Assembly: GCA_025201345.1 (NCBI GenBank)
Contig: JAIXMG010000007.1
Span: forward strand, 62,001-126,000
Length of the DNA: 64,000 nt
DNA from: Thamnidium elegans
Lineage: Eukaryota; Mucoromycota; Mucoromycetes; Mucorales; Mucoraceae
Direction of reading: 5' to 3'
Within the stretch, counting starts at the first letter, position 1, and every line of letters starts with the position of its first letter. This document shows positions 44,301 through 54,124 of the stretch, in pieces. The position numbers and the translations under genes were made by a program. Under the pieces are notes generated by a model that was given only the letters and a program-made list of their open reading frames with translations, made no database searches and had not been told where the DNA came from.

Positions 44301-44848
44301 ATAATGTATCTTCTAATTTACCTTTTATACCAACTAATGAAATCAATAAGCAACCTATCAACCCTAACGCCAATAATCCAGATATTTTCTCTATTCGACA
44401 ATTCGGATTAAACATGATGAACGGAGATTTCCCTTCGCAACGAACATCACAATCATTTGTATCAGAACAACAAAGCTTTCAAAATCATAATAGTGCATCA
44501 CTACCAATGCACAGACAATCGTTTTCACAAAACAATAATGATCTGCAACAGCCAGTGCCATCTCAATCACCATTTGCATTATTTGACCTTTCTGAGCCTT
44601 CATTCCCTTATTTTTATGGCGCGCCTGTTATAAACAAGACAAATACAATACTATCAACATCAACATCATGTCAATTAAATCAACAAAATATATCTATCAA
44701 TATGAATACAAGTACGGAAGATCCTTCGGCCATATTTCGTAATCGACCTGATAATCCGTTTTGGAACATGCCCAGTAGTATGGAAGTAGATGACTGGCAT
44801 GCTTATTTATTACCACATCTTGAAAAACAACAACATAAACCGATTTAA
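41305..44848 (+). CDS. Zn2Cys6 transcription factor, copy B
   Basis: Ten exons (41305-41477, 41558-41659, 41724-41750, 41806-42342, 42399-42750, 42809-42820, 42879-43028, 43084-43465, 43524-44228, 44298-44848) give 996 aa. The zinc cluster is CDECRRKKIKC...CKNC...C, with linker KKRGPPKGYIGTLENRL, then a fungal_trans domain from about 290 to 700 (IHSLLPVINKTEFLEEY, SQDIGLHRSSETW, WWSVYILDRWLSSGTGRP). Exon 6 is a 12-nt micro-exon coding AVRM, which in copy A is not separated from its upstream exon. The tail is Asn/Gln/Ser-rich. Paralogue of copy A, on the opposite strand 7 kb away. DNA target unknown. Confidence 0.9.
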
Positions 44849-45138
44849 TAGAATATTTATAATAATTGATAAGGTATACTATCCTTTTTTTTTTAATTAA
44901 CTAAAAGAAAAAAAGGGGGGTACCACTTTCATTGTAATTTTTACATGATGTACAGTTTCTTTTTAAAATATTTGTATATATTTACATGGTATGCTTTCTA
45001 GTATTTACTAGTTTATGTTTGTTGGTCGTTGCTATCAATAGTTTATATTGTCAACTGTACATTATGTATTGGCTGGTTTAGTAATAGTAGTAGTGGTATT
45101 ATGATTTTTGTTTTTTATAGCCGTCGTATTAGTACATC

Positions 45139-45252
45139 TTAAAATTCATCTTCGCTATCAATCAATTCATAATGTCCGTTTCTTCCATTAATTGGATCTT
45201 GTGAGTTTGCTGGTTCAGTGGTATATTGATTATAAATATTTGTGTGCTCATA

Positions 45253-45284
<32 letters not shown>

Positions 45285-46513
45285 CATCAATAATAATAGT
45301 ATTTTCTTTTGCCTTTCGTTCTTTTTCGGTCATAAACAATTCGTTTATAATTTTTCGATCCTCTAGCGATTCTGGGATATTCACAAAATCAGGAAATACA
45401 ATATCGAATGTAACATGAATATCACCACATGAATTATCGTCGCTCATAAAGACGGGCATACCATCACCAGGAACGGTAATTTGGGAGCCTGGTTTCAATA
45501 CAGTGCCTGGAATTTGAGAGAGATAAATAGGTCTACCGTCCAAGTGCTTAAATGTAGGTCTGTTTCCGAAGCCCAAGATAGCATCTCTTAAGTCAACAGC
45601 CAAATTTAAATGTAAGTCATCGCCTCGTCTCTTAAATGAACCATCAGTAGATTCAACGTCGACATGAACTTCAATGATCACATCACCTCGTCTTACTCCG
45701 TCTGGCATAAGATTTCCACGGTGTTTTACTTTTAATGTATGATAATTATGAACTCCTTTAGCGATAGGAACATGAAATCCACATTCCTTACGTTTCTTTC
45801 CTCTACAATCCCTACACTTTGAAAATGTGGTAACTGTACCCATACCGTCACATGTTCTACATGCTACTTTAATTTTGTCTCTTCCTACTACGGTAACGAC
45901 AAATCCTTCTCCTACGCAATAAGCGCATGTATGGGTTCTTTGAGCTCCTTTTGGTTTTCTAGAAAAAAACTAGTTTTAGGGAAATTTTTTTTTTGGCTAA
46001 ACTTAGTATATATATATTTACCCTTTGCAAGTATTACAATAAAGAGTTTCAACATATTTTACATAATGTTGAGATAAACCAGTAAATGATTGATTTAATG
46101 TAATACGAGTAGTTGTTTTAATATTATAATCGGATCCTATTTTTAAAAAGAAAAAATTGCGTGTCAATAAATCCGAGTTCATTAGTTATTTCACTTACTT
46201 CTTGGTGGTGGAGGAGGAGGTGGTGGAGGTGGAGGTGGTGATGTAGCGGGTGGAGGCGTTGCAGGACGATATTGCCCATCTGCTGTTGTTTTTTGTCGCT
46301 TTGTAGAATGTGAAGTATAAGTTGAAGTAAAATTTGATCTATAGCTTGAGCTATAACATGATCCATTACTAGGTCCTGCTGAACAGAGTGCTGCGAGAAG
46401 CTCTGCGTCGTGTTTTTTTCTGGTTTCAGCGCATGATAATGCCTTATACGCGTTTCCGATTTCTTTAAACTATGCACACATATAAAAAATTTATCAGTTA
46501 ACAACATACATAT

Positions 46514-46550
<37 letters not shown>

Positions 46551-46822
46551 TTTTCAGTTCCCTCGATATTTTTGTCAGGGTGAAATTTCTTGGCCTGCTC
46601 GCAGCACACACAAAAAAAAAAAGATTATTTTAACTCGTATTTAAAATATTTACGTGTATTTGTTTTTTACCATTTTAAGATAGGTCTAATAAAACATTAT
46701 GTAAGTATTGTTGCTATAAAAGTATTTCGTAATTACAAAAGAATAAAATAAAGTACCTTTCGAATTTCGTCTTGTGAAGCTGTTTGACTGATTCCAAGAA
46801 CCGTATAAAAGTTAACAATCAT
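45139..46822 (-). CDS. DnaJ/Hsp40 co-chaperone with cysteine-rich zinc domain
   Basis: Six exons (46822-46757, 46685-46671, 46594-46550, 46469-46199, 46136-46022, 45958-45139) give 443 aa. The J-domain starts NFYTVLGISQTASQDEIRK and holds the HPD motif in KKFHPDKN. It is split over four exons, one a 15-nt micro-exon coding TYLKM. A Ser/Thr then Pro linker (12 prolines) replaces the usual G/F region. Four cysteine pairs follow (CNTCKG, CAYCVGEG, CRTCDGMG, CRDCRGKK), then substrate-binding beta domains (LAVDLRDAILGFGNRPTFKH). The C-terminus is very acidic and lacks a CaaX box, so this is not a farnesylated Ydj1. Cofactor of Hsp70. Divergent from eS25. Confidence 0.9.
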
Positions 46823-47156
46823 TTTTTGTTACTTTGTAATGTATAAAAAAAAAAACAAAAAAAACAAAAACAAAAAAAAAGAAAAAGAAAAAAAGTGGTT
46901 GTTGTTTTATAAAATACTCTAAATAAAGTGGTGTTAAATAGAATAGTAGAAATAATGAATATGAAGAAAGAGAGGGAAACAGTAAAAGGACAAGAGCACG
47001 AAAAGGAGTTTTAATTGTACCAGTGTGACTTGTTTCGCGAATGAATCTTTTTTTTTTTTTTTTTCGGTGCGGTACCGGCGAGCGTGAGAGGGAAGGTGTA
47101 CATACAAAGCGCATAACCTGGCAAGCCCCTACTTTTGTTCTTTCTCTAAATTTACA
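46823..47156. promoter_or_regulatory. Divergent promoter, DnaJ / eS25
   Basis: 334 bp between the two start codons, with long A- and T-runs and a GC-richer patch at 47065-47095 (GGTGCGGTACCGGCGAGCG). By position it must serve both genes. No named factor site is claimed. Confidence 0.5.
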
Positions 47157-47796
47157 ATGGTTAGTATTCATCATACAATATAGAGTACATGAGAAAATAA
47201 GATTGGATTCATCAAAATGGTTGAAGAAGAAGAATGGATTGATCAATAGATGTGTTAGATCGACTAATAAAACATCCATCCAAAATATCGATTATATTAT
47301 TTATATAACAACATATGAGGCCCAGCATCTTTTCATTTTATTTTTGCTTTAACCATTTGAAGACTTTAATTCAATTCTTATTTTCATCATGTCTACTTTT
47401 TTTCTTAAAAAAAAAAGAGAAAACGAGAGAAGCACGTAGAACTATTTTTTATTGACACTATAATATAATACTTAGGCTAAGAAGGACGTTGCCGGTAAGC
47501 CCAGTTCCTCCTCCGGAGGTAAGAAGGCCAAGAAGAAGTGGTCTGCCAAGAAGGTCAAGGATAAGTCTAACAACATTGTTATCCTCGATAAGCCCACCTA
47601 CGATCGTTTGTTCAAGGAAGTTCCCACCTACAAGCTCATCTCTCAATCTGTTTTGGTTGATCGTCTCAAGTTAAACGGTTCTTTGGCCCGTATTGCCATC
47701 CGTGAACTCGAAGCTCAAGGTTTGATCAAGGCCATCTCTCGCCATCACGCTCAAGTTATCTACACTAGAGCCACTGGTGATGAAAAGAAGGAGTAA
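47157..47796 (+). CDS. RPS25: 40S ribosomal protein eS25
   Basis: Exon 2 (47476-47796) codes for all but the first residue: [47 protein letters not shown] and the helix [20 protein letters not shown] are unmistakable eS25. It has no ATG before the acceptor TACTTAG at 47475. The best initiator is ATG 47157-47159, directly followed by a good donor (GTTAGT), so exon 1 would be only the start codon and the intron 316 bp. The product is 107 aa. Component of the 40S head near the tRNA exit site. Placement of the first exon is inference; the coding exon is certain. Confidence 0.9.
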
Positions 47797-48373
47797 ATTT
47801 TACCTTTTTTATAATTATTAAAATCAAATTTATTTAAATATATACTACATCTGTGTGTGTGTGTGTGTGTGTGTCTGCTTTTATATGTGTATTACGCGGT
47901 TTTGTAGTTGATAATCATTTTATTTTATGGGGTTAAGGGAATATTTTTCTTTTTAAAGTATCAAAAAGTAGGGGTCTGCTATGTTTTTTTAAAAAAAAGC
48001 AGATGCAAAGTTTTTTTTTCGCATGCTAGTAATCGCTGTGGCAGCTGTTTTTCTCATTTTTTTTCATTTTTTTTTTAAAGTATAAAAATTGTGCGTACAG
48101 TTGGTTTAGCGTCAATTAGTTTAAAAGGACCAAAAGATAACTGAGGCCAATGCACCGGCTAACATACAAGATGTCAAGCACGTTTGTTTGATCATGGGGA
48201 TGAGTAGCGCGATATGGCCCATTGGTGAAGATTCGCTTATACCACGACTCTGCTCACGCCCGTATTTTGTTAAAGAAAAAAAAAAAAACTTTTTACAATT
48301 TACTTTGTCTTTTTATATTTGCGAAAAAAGGTATCGGATATTTAATAAAAAAAAGTAAAAGTAGTCCCTTTTT
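47797..48373. other. Intergenic DNA with GT microsatellite and a GC-richer block
   Basis: A (TG)11-like tract is at 47851-47874. At about 48105-48265 base composition rises well above its surroundings (for example CCAATGCACCGGCTAACA and GCGATATGGCCC). No frame there is protein-like, and a TATA-like TATAAAAA precedes it at 48081. A structured RNA gene is possible but not recognised. Confidence 0.4.
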
Positions 48374-49073
48374 TTATAGTTTTTCAGATTTCCATGATCC
48401 ACTTTTACCACCTGTCTTTGATACTACACGAATATCTTGAATGACCATTTCTTTTGTAGCAGCTTTACACATATCGTATACAGTTAATAAAGATACACTT
48501 GTAGCTGTCAAAGCCTCCATTTCGACACCTGTTTTACCAGATGTTTGAACAACGGATTCGCATTCTACGCTCCGCTTATCATCGTCTAACCAAAGTCGGA
48601 CGTCAATAAGACCAAGCAACAATGGATGACACAACGGAATTAAATTGGATGTAGCTTTGGCAGCTTGAATCCCTGCAATTTGTGCTACAGTTAATACGTT
48701 TCCTTTCATTGAATGTACCTGATTGTCCTTTAGTAACTTGTAAGCGTGGTCGGGTAGTACAATTCTACCAACTGCTTTAGCTTCTCGTTTGGTAGGCGTT
48801 TTATCGGTAACAGAAACCATGCGTGCTTCACCTGTATTTGGGTCCGTATGGGTTAGTCTTGGTTCTTCTTGGTCTGGTTTAGTAGAGTAGTAAGCCCGTT
48901 GGTTCGTCCATTGCGTGGGTGGTGCGAATAACAAGTAAGTGGGGATAGCTCGACTTGAATACCTTTGCTTTACAACTAACAAAACAATACAAAAAAGAAA
49001 AAAGAAAAAAAGAAGTGTGTCAATAAAAAATATATTCTGTGTGTATTTATATCATTACAACAGAATACAACAT
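48374..49073 (-). CDS. Cyclic pyranopterin monophosphate synthase (MoaC-type)
   Basis: The main exon runs from 48967 to the stop at 48374 and covers the full MoaC fold: MVSVTDKTPTKREAKAVGRI, TSNLIPLCHPLLLG with the conserved His-Pro, and the end MEALTATSVSLLTVYDMCKA. The enzyme closes the pyranopterin ring after MoaA. The N-terminal part (QRYSSRAIP...QRAYYST) looks like a mitochondrial presequence. No ATG opens this exon. A 15-nt first exon at 49073-49059 (MLYSV), joined by a 91-bp intron with acceptor TAAAG, keeps phase and is my best guess. MoaA lies just upstream on the same strand. Confidence 0.88.
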
Positions 49074-49170
49074 AATTTTTTTTTTAGCATAAAAAGATGA
49101 TAAATGATAAGGAAGTGAGGTAGGGGGGGGTATGTATTAGAATAAAAAAGAGGTTCAATTGTAATGATAT

Positions 49171-50572
49171 TTAGCCTCCAATAAGAATCATGGGTCTATT
49201 CTTTCTTGAAGCCAATTCAAACATACCAGCATGTTGTTTCTTCTTCTTTTTTACAGCAGAACTAATGACTTGAATAATTTCTTGGTCTGTTTTTCCTTGT
49301 CGAATTAAGTCACGTAATGAGACCTCGGTATTCCCAAATAAGCATACTTTAATATTGCCGTCTGCTGTGATACGTAAACGGTTACAAGTGCCACAAAAAT
49401 GATCTGTCATTGACGTGATAAAACCTAATTTACCTTGATATCCAGGCACTTGAAAATGCTGCAAAAAAAATGAGTTAGTTAATCTAATTGAATAACAGAA
49501 TTTAATAGTTACCTTCGTAGTATCATTAGCACCGTCATTTAACTTGTCAAGTTTACCATACATTGATTCAATGCGATCAATGAGTTCCTTAAAAGGTACC
49601 AGCTTGTTTTGATTCCACTTGTTACCATCAAACGGCATATACTCAATAAACCGGACATTGACGGGTCGATCTTTGGTATAGGCAGCAAAGTTCAATACCT
49701 CTTGATCATTGATACCACGCATAACAACGGTATTAATCTTAACATGAGGCATACCTAACTTTACAGCTTCATCAACGGCACCCACAACTTTATCAAACCC
49801 TCTTCTTCTTGTCATAATTTCAAATAGATGAGGGTCCAAGGTATCAAGGCTGACATTTAAAGTATCCAAGCCAGCTCGTACAAGTGAAGGTAACTTTCGT
49901 TTTAACGCGATACCGTTTGAAGTCATGGCTAAACTCTTTAAACCGTGTTGTTTCAATTCGCCTAAACCTTGAACGAGTTCAATAATATCAGGTCGAACTG
50001 TAGGTTCGCCACCTGTCAATCGAATTTTGGTAACACCTTGATTTACAAATAGTTTGGCCAAGTAAAGAATCTCTTCTTTTTTTAAAAGGTTGTCAGAGGG
50101 TGAAAGTTGAATACCTTCTTCTGGCATGCAGTAGGTACCTGTATGTATAATTATGTTTATTTGCATTATTATTATTTATATATGAAAAAGGGTTTTTAAG
50201 GTTTTTTTTTTTTTTTTTTTTTTTTACGTTACATCGAAGATTACAACGCTCGGTAATGGAGATGCGAAGATAGTCATGATGTCGTTGATGAGTATCTGTT
50301 AAAATGTTAGTAGTAGTAGTAGTAGATCGGGTACTAGATTCAAGACCCGTGTTGGAGTAAATGGTCTAAATATAAAAACAATGAGCGCGATGACTAATAT
50401 GCAGTAAATAAGTATAAACCTACTTTAGGAACTATCGTAGCCTAACATAAAACATATTATGGTCGTATTTATAAGTCAATACGGAATGTCACCAAAAAAA
50501 AAAGAAAGAAAAACTCACCTGGGTACTGTAACGCTTATTTATTAGCAAGGGGACTCTTCTTGATAATAACAT
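49171..50572 (-). CDS. GTP 3',8-cyclase (MoaA-type radical SAM enzyme)
   Basis: Four exons (50572-50519, 50365-50233, 50138-49513, 49458-49171) give 366 aa. The N-terminus MLLSRRVPLLINKRYSTQ is a probable mitochondrial presequence. The radical-SAM cluster CNLRCTYC (Cys59, 63, 66) spans the second intron, followed by RLTGGEPTVRPDI. The C-terminal cluster has CGTCNRLRITADGNIKVC, and the chain ends in Gly-Gly, needed for activity in this family. It catalyses the first step of molybdenum cofactor synthesis from GTP in mitochondria. Its partner MoaC follows on the same strand with about 100-190 bp between, resembling the human MOCS1A/MOCS1B arrangement. Confidence 0.95.
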
Positions 50573-51044
50573 GTTATGTAAATAAGGGGAAAGAGATCAA
50601 AAAAAAAAGAAAAAGAAAAAAAAAAGTCCCACACTATAAGCTCTATGGTTCCATCCCCGATGTTATTCCAAAATAGCCATTTGCTGTTTTTCGCCTGAGA
50701 AAGAAGTTACATAAATTTCTATAAAATTGAAAAACATTTTGAGGATAACGTTGGGGATAAAACCACAGTGATGAAGAACGCCTTAAGCCAGATCACCTAT
50801 TTGTTTCGAAATATATCCTAAACTATGTGCCTTTTTCTATTTTAACTAAGCTGACATCAAGGAGAAGCTTGTACAGTAGCGGCTCTATTTAAGGCTGGCC
50901 GAAATCTGAGAGAAACCCATCCTTATATCAAATAGTGGACGGGATAATCGTCCAGAAATAAAAATACTGCTCAAGTATTAAATGCGCTGTATTTATCAAG
51001 TCAATTATAAAAATTTAATAATAATAAAACCATTCACAGAGATG
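50573..51044. other. MoaA upstream region
   Basis: About 470 bp upstream of MoaA with A-rich runs. No gene seen. Confidence 0.45.
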
Positions 51045-51390
51045 CTGAGGTTTCAAAAAATCGCTCACATAAGAAATCACTGCCAGTTTTATCAGTTATA
51101 AAACCTTTTAGATACAAGTTGTATAATACAAGTAGTTGTATTAAATATATATTTGATAAACAAAATTAAAAGCGTTTTTTTTTTAGTTTTCATTTTTGAA
51201 GGTCACCCCTTTTGCTTTCGGCCATAAATCACGATTTTTTGCGGTTACTCCGGATCCACTTTGATCCTCTTTGTGTTAAAAGCAATAGTAATAAACTGCT
51301 TGTTTAGACTATTTTAATGCATTTTAAATGAAGCTTCTAATGTAAAGACAGAAGGAGTAACCATTCTTTAAAAATAACAAAAATGCCACT
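51045..51390 (-). repeat. Dispersed repeat, copy 2 (inverted relative to copy 1)
   Basis: The reverse complement matches 24330-24700 along its whole length: CAAAGTGGATCCGGAGTAAC, TTGTATTATACAACTTG and the shared end GATTTCTTATGTGAGCGATT. Matches are patchy in the A/T runs and strong in the GC-containing words. The similarity falls off sharply just beyond GCGATTTTTT on both copies, which suggests a real element end there. Confidence 0.7.
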
Positions 51391-51599
51391 CAATTACGCG
51401 ACGCGATTTTACGTGATTACGTAAAATGTAACTCTTTACTGCTATTTTTGGCTATAGTTACAATTAAAAATGTCTAATAATCCTTTATTGTCTACTTATA
51501 AATAAAAGTGCTACAACCAAAACTGAGCGAGAAAACACGCTTTGAAAAAACAGCCGTTTTAAAGTCTGCTTGTCTCGAATTTTAGAATTAAAAAAAAGT
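51391..51599. other. Spacer between repeat copies 2 and 3
   Basis: About 210 bp separating two oppositely oriented repeat copies. It includes a short palindrome-like stretch, CAATTACGCGACGCGATTTT, followed by ACGTGATTACGTAAAATGTA. No gene. Confidence 0.45.
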
Positions 51600-51940
51600 C
51601 TTAAAGCAATACATGCTCGATCAGTATTTTTTGTAAATATACGCTTATAGATATAATAAGCGTGCCTAAAAGAGTACTTTATCATCATTGCTTTTTCTAC
51701 AAAGAAAGAAAAAATGAGTTTGGAGTAATCGTAATTTTTTTCAAAAAAACAAAAGAGGTTAATCCCCCCCCCAAAAAAATGATCGAAAATGACCAAAAAT
51801 GAATGACCGAAAAAAAAAAGTAGAAAAATATAGAACAACAAGCAGTTTTTGATATTTGATATTAAATAAAACATCCTGATGACTAACTTTTATTATACAA
51901 CCCGGACGAAAGAATCATTTCCTGATTTTTAATTATACAA
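51600..51940 (+). repeat. Dispersed repeat, copy 3 (divergent)
   Basis: Weaker but collinear match to copy 1: TATAATAAGCGTGCCTAAAA / GAGTACTTTATCATC against GCGTATAAACAAGTACTTTATTGTC, then GGAGTAATCG, CAAAAAAACAAAAGAGGTTAA and TTATTATACAACCCGG in the same order and spacing. It lacks the GGATCC word. This is the oldest of the three copies. Confidence 0.55.
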
Positions 51941-52452
51941 ACAAAAAAAAAACAAAAAAAAACGCCTTATTTCAACATTGTTAAAATTACATTTATAATC
52001 TATCTGAAGTAATATATATGGATATGCTTACGATTGAAGAGGGCGGTTTTGCGAAGTTCTTATAAGCTTTTAGGATTCAACAGCACAAGCTAGAAAAAGT
52101 AGATTTATCGAAATACAAAACAAGAAACATCGGTTGAAGGCATGCACTAATAAACAGCGGTTCATAACCGGAACAGGTATGCCCATTAAAATTTTACAAT
52201 AAAGTTCTGTCGTTTTTATCTAATACAAACATATAAAAGATCACATGAGATATGGAGTGAAAGCAAGAAATTCACGGAAAGTACACGGAAGTATGCATTA
52301 TCAGCGAAAATAATACGGTTCAAACCCATATATTTTGCTTCCATAAATTGGACCATCCTTTACGACATAAAAGGATCAAAGGTTTCTTGAAAAAGGTGAA
52401 AAATAAAGACTCATTTCGATATAGAAACGTCCATTGACCTTCTAGCGAGATC
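51941..52452. other. Intergenic DNA
   Basis: About 510 bp. A short frame at about 52019 (MDMLTIEEGGFAKFL) stops quickly and may be a relic of something larger. Nothing firm. Confidence 0.4.
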
Positions 52453-52746
52453 ATGCCGTACGATATGCTTTCAGTATTAGCAATTGCAGTGTCTGGAGTT
52501 GCTCATCTACTATTCAAAGAAACGATTCACTCTTTCTCGACCTGCGGCAGTAAACTCAAAACTGATTTCCACCATATCACCTCATCTTTTTACTCAGAAG
52601 AGAACGATTGGGAAAGTAAGTGTATTTGAGTCGTATTTGAAGAGTGTGACCACTAAACTTTTATGCAGATTTGTTTTTCTCTAGGACATCAAACCTGTCA
52701 AATCGATACTTTAATCAAGAAAAAAAAACAGTACTGTCAAGACTAA
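52453..52746 (+). CDS. Possible small two-exon gene, unknown
   Basis: ATG 52453 opens 54 codons with a hydrophobic start (MPYDMLSVLAIAVSGVAHLL), ending at a good donor (A|GTAAGT at 52616). Two acceptors (52668 TGCAG or 52684 TCTAG) both continue in open frame for 20 or more residues with a Lys-rich end. This could be a short membrane-anchored or secreted protein. No family is recognised and chance cannot be excluded in this spacer-rich area. Confidence 0.25.
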
Positions 52747-53134
52747 ATCAAGTTTATAGATATGGAAGATCCTCCCTTGTGCACTATATATAAAAAAACA
52801 GGGAATGCAGTAGTATTTAGTATTGCTAGTTGCCAACGCTAGTTTCTTTGCAACCCCCTTTCAAGATCCTTAATATAAAGGAGTTTAACTTTTTGGTGTT
52901 AAACTCGTTTTATGATAGAACTCCTAAACCTCCTACAGCAGAATTTTTATTTTAGAAGAAATTTTATTTTTATATCAAAAACACCATATTTAGATAGTTT
53001 TTGAAATATAGTTTATTCAGGTATAAATAATAACTTTTTTTTTTTCTTGTGTATATTAGGGGGGGGGGTTTCTTTTTTTAAAGAGAGAGAGAGAGAGAGC
53101 AAGAATAGATATTATATAATATAAAAAGAAAAGA

Positions 53135-53495
53135 TTAAAGACGACCCATATGCTCAGGTTGACCCTTCACTAGAAAAAAAAAAAAGAAAAAAAAAGGGAG
53201 TTAAAACACAAGAAAAAGAAAAAAGTTTTTATTCTTTACTTGGTACTACAATAGCTTGAAGCTTTGGAACATGTTTAGGACAAAAGAGTTCATTATCATG
53301 AAAATGAAAATTCGCAAGTGTTAAACGACAACCTTCTTCTTTGCACTAAAATGAAAATTAGTCTATAAAATGAATGTATGATGGGAATGCTTCTATCATC
53401 TTTACCTTGAAGCAATTTTTATGATATACACGACCGTTGGCTTCAATCTTTTCAATGACATATACTCGTCTTGTACAACTTGGGCAATGATCCAT
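53135..53495 (-). CDS. Single LIM-domain protein
   Basis: Exon 1 (53495-53406) encodes MDHCPSCTRRVYVIEKI...HKNCFK and exon 2 (from 53345) CKEEGCRLTLANFHFHDNEL then FCPKHVPKLQAIVVP, together one LIM zinc-binding domain with all the Cys/His ligands. Exon 2 either stops at 53229 (68 aa) or splices at 53240 (A|GTAAAG) into a third exon, 53169-53135, adding MKGQPEHMGRL (76 aa). I favour three exons because site, phase and stop all fit. Single-LIM proteins act as adaptors in actin or signalling complexes; no partner is evident. Confidence 0.8.
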
Positions 53496-54124
53496 AATAA
53501 GTTCTTTAAAGAAAGAAGAAGAAGAAGAAGAAAAAATAAAATAATAAAGGTTGTAAAGAGAGAGAAAGAAAGTAAAGTATATAGTTTTTTTTTTCTATTT
53601 ATTTAATAATAGAGAGATAGAATGATGATGTACGTCTAAATATATCTAGTATTTTTTTTTTTTTTTTGGCTTGATCATTAAATTCAGAAAACTCCTTATT
53701 TCATGGTAGTACAACACCAAAGAGAGTAATTTCGAGGCGTTATTTCATGCCGATATCGAAATGTTTGTTTGTGTGTGTATATCATGTAAGTGACGGGCTT
53801 TTATCTCACACATTCAATCACTAACTCTCTTTTGCTTTATATATCAACCTTATTTTTTCTTTTTTCTTTTTCTTTCTTTCTTTCTCTCTCTCTCTTTTAT
53901 CAGTAAATTTAGCTTTATTTATAAACTAAAAAAAAAGTCTTTGATCCCCTCATTTTCATTCTTTGTTGTCAACCCATCTTTTATCCCGTATTGCGTCTGA
54001 CCCTGCTTTACCTTTTTTTGTTTTTTGGTTTGCTTTCATCACCATTATAATAATCTCGTTCTATTCAGAATCCCCTGAATCCAAGACAACATATTAATAG
54101 ATATACCATATTTACGTAAAGTCC
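53496..54124. promoter_or_regulatory. Divergent upstream region, LIM / CCDC6-like
   Basis: 629 bp between two outward-reading genes. Contains AAG/GAA repeats, T-runs and a CT-rich tract (53860-53897) close to the CCDC6-like side, typical of fungal core promoters. No specific site is claimed. Confidence 0.45.

Noticed and set aside
47014..47033. ATTGTACCAGTGT shared with 59372-59384 near another ribosomal gene
   Set aside because: Position and orientation relative to the two ribosomal genes differ, and chance 13-mer repeats are common at this window size.
48024..48040. GCTAGTAATCGC resembles a conserved small-subunit rRNA word
   Set aside because: Only 12 bases match and the following sequence diverges from rRNA; such a match is expected by chance.
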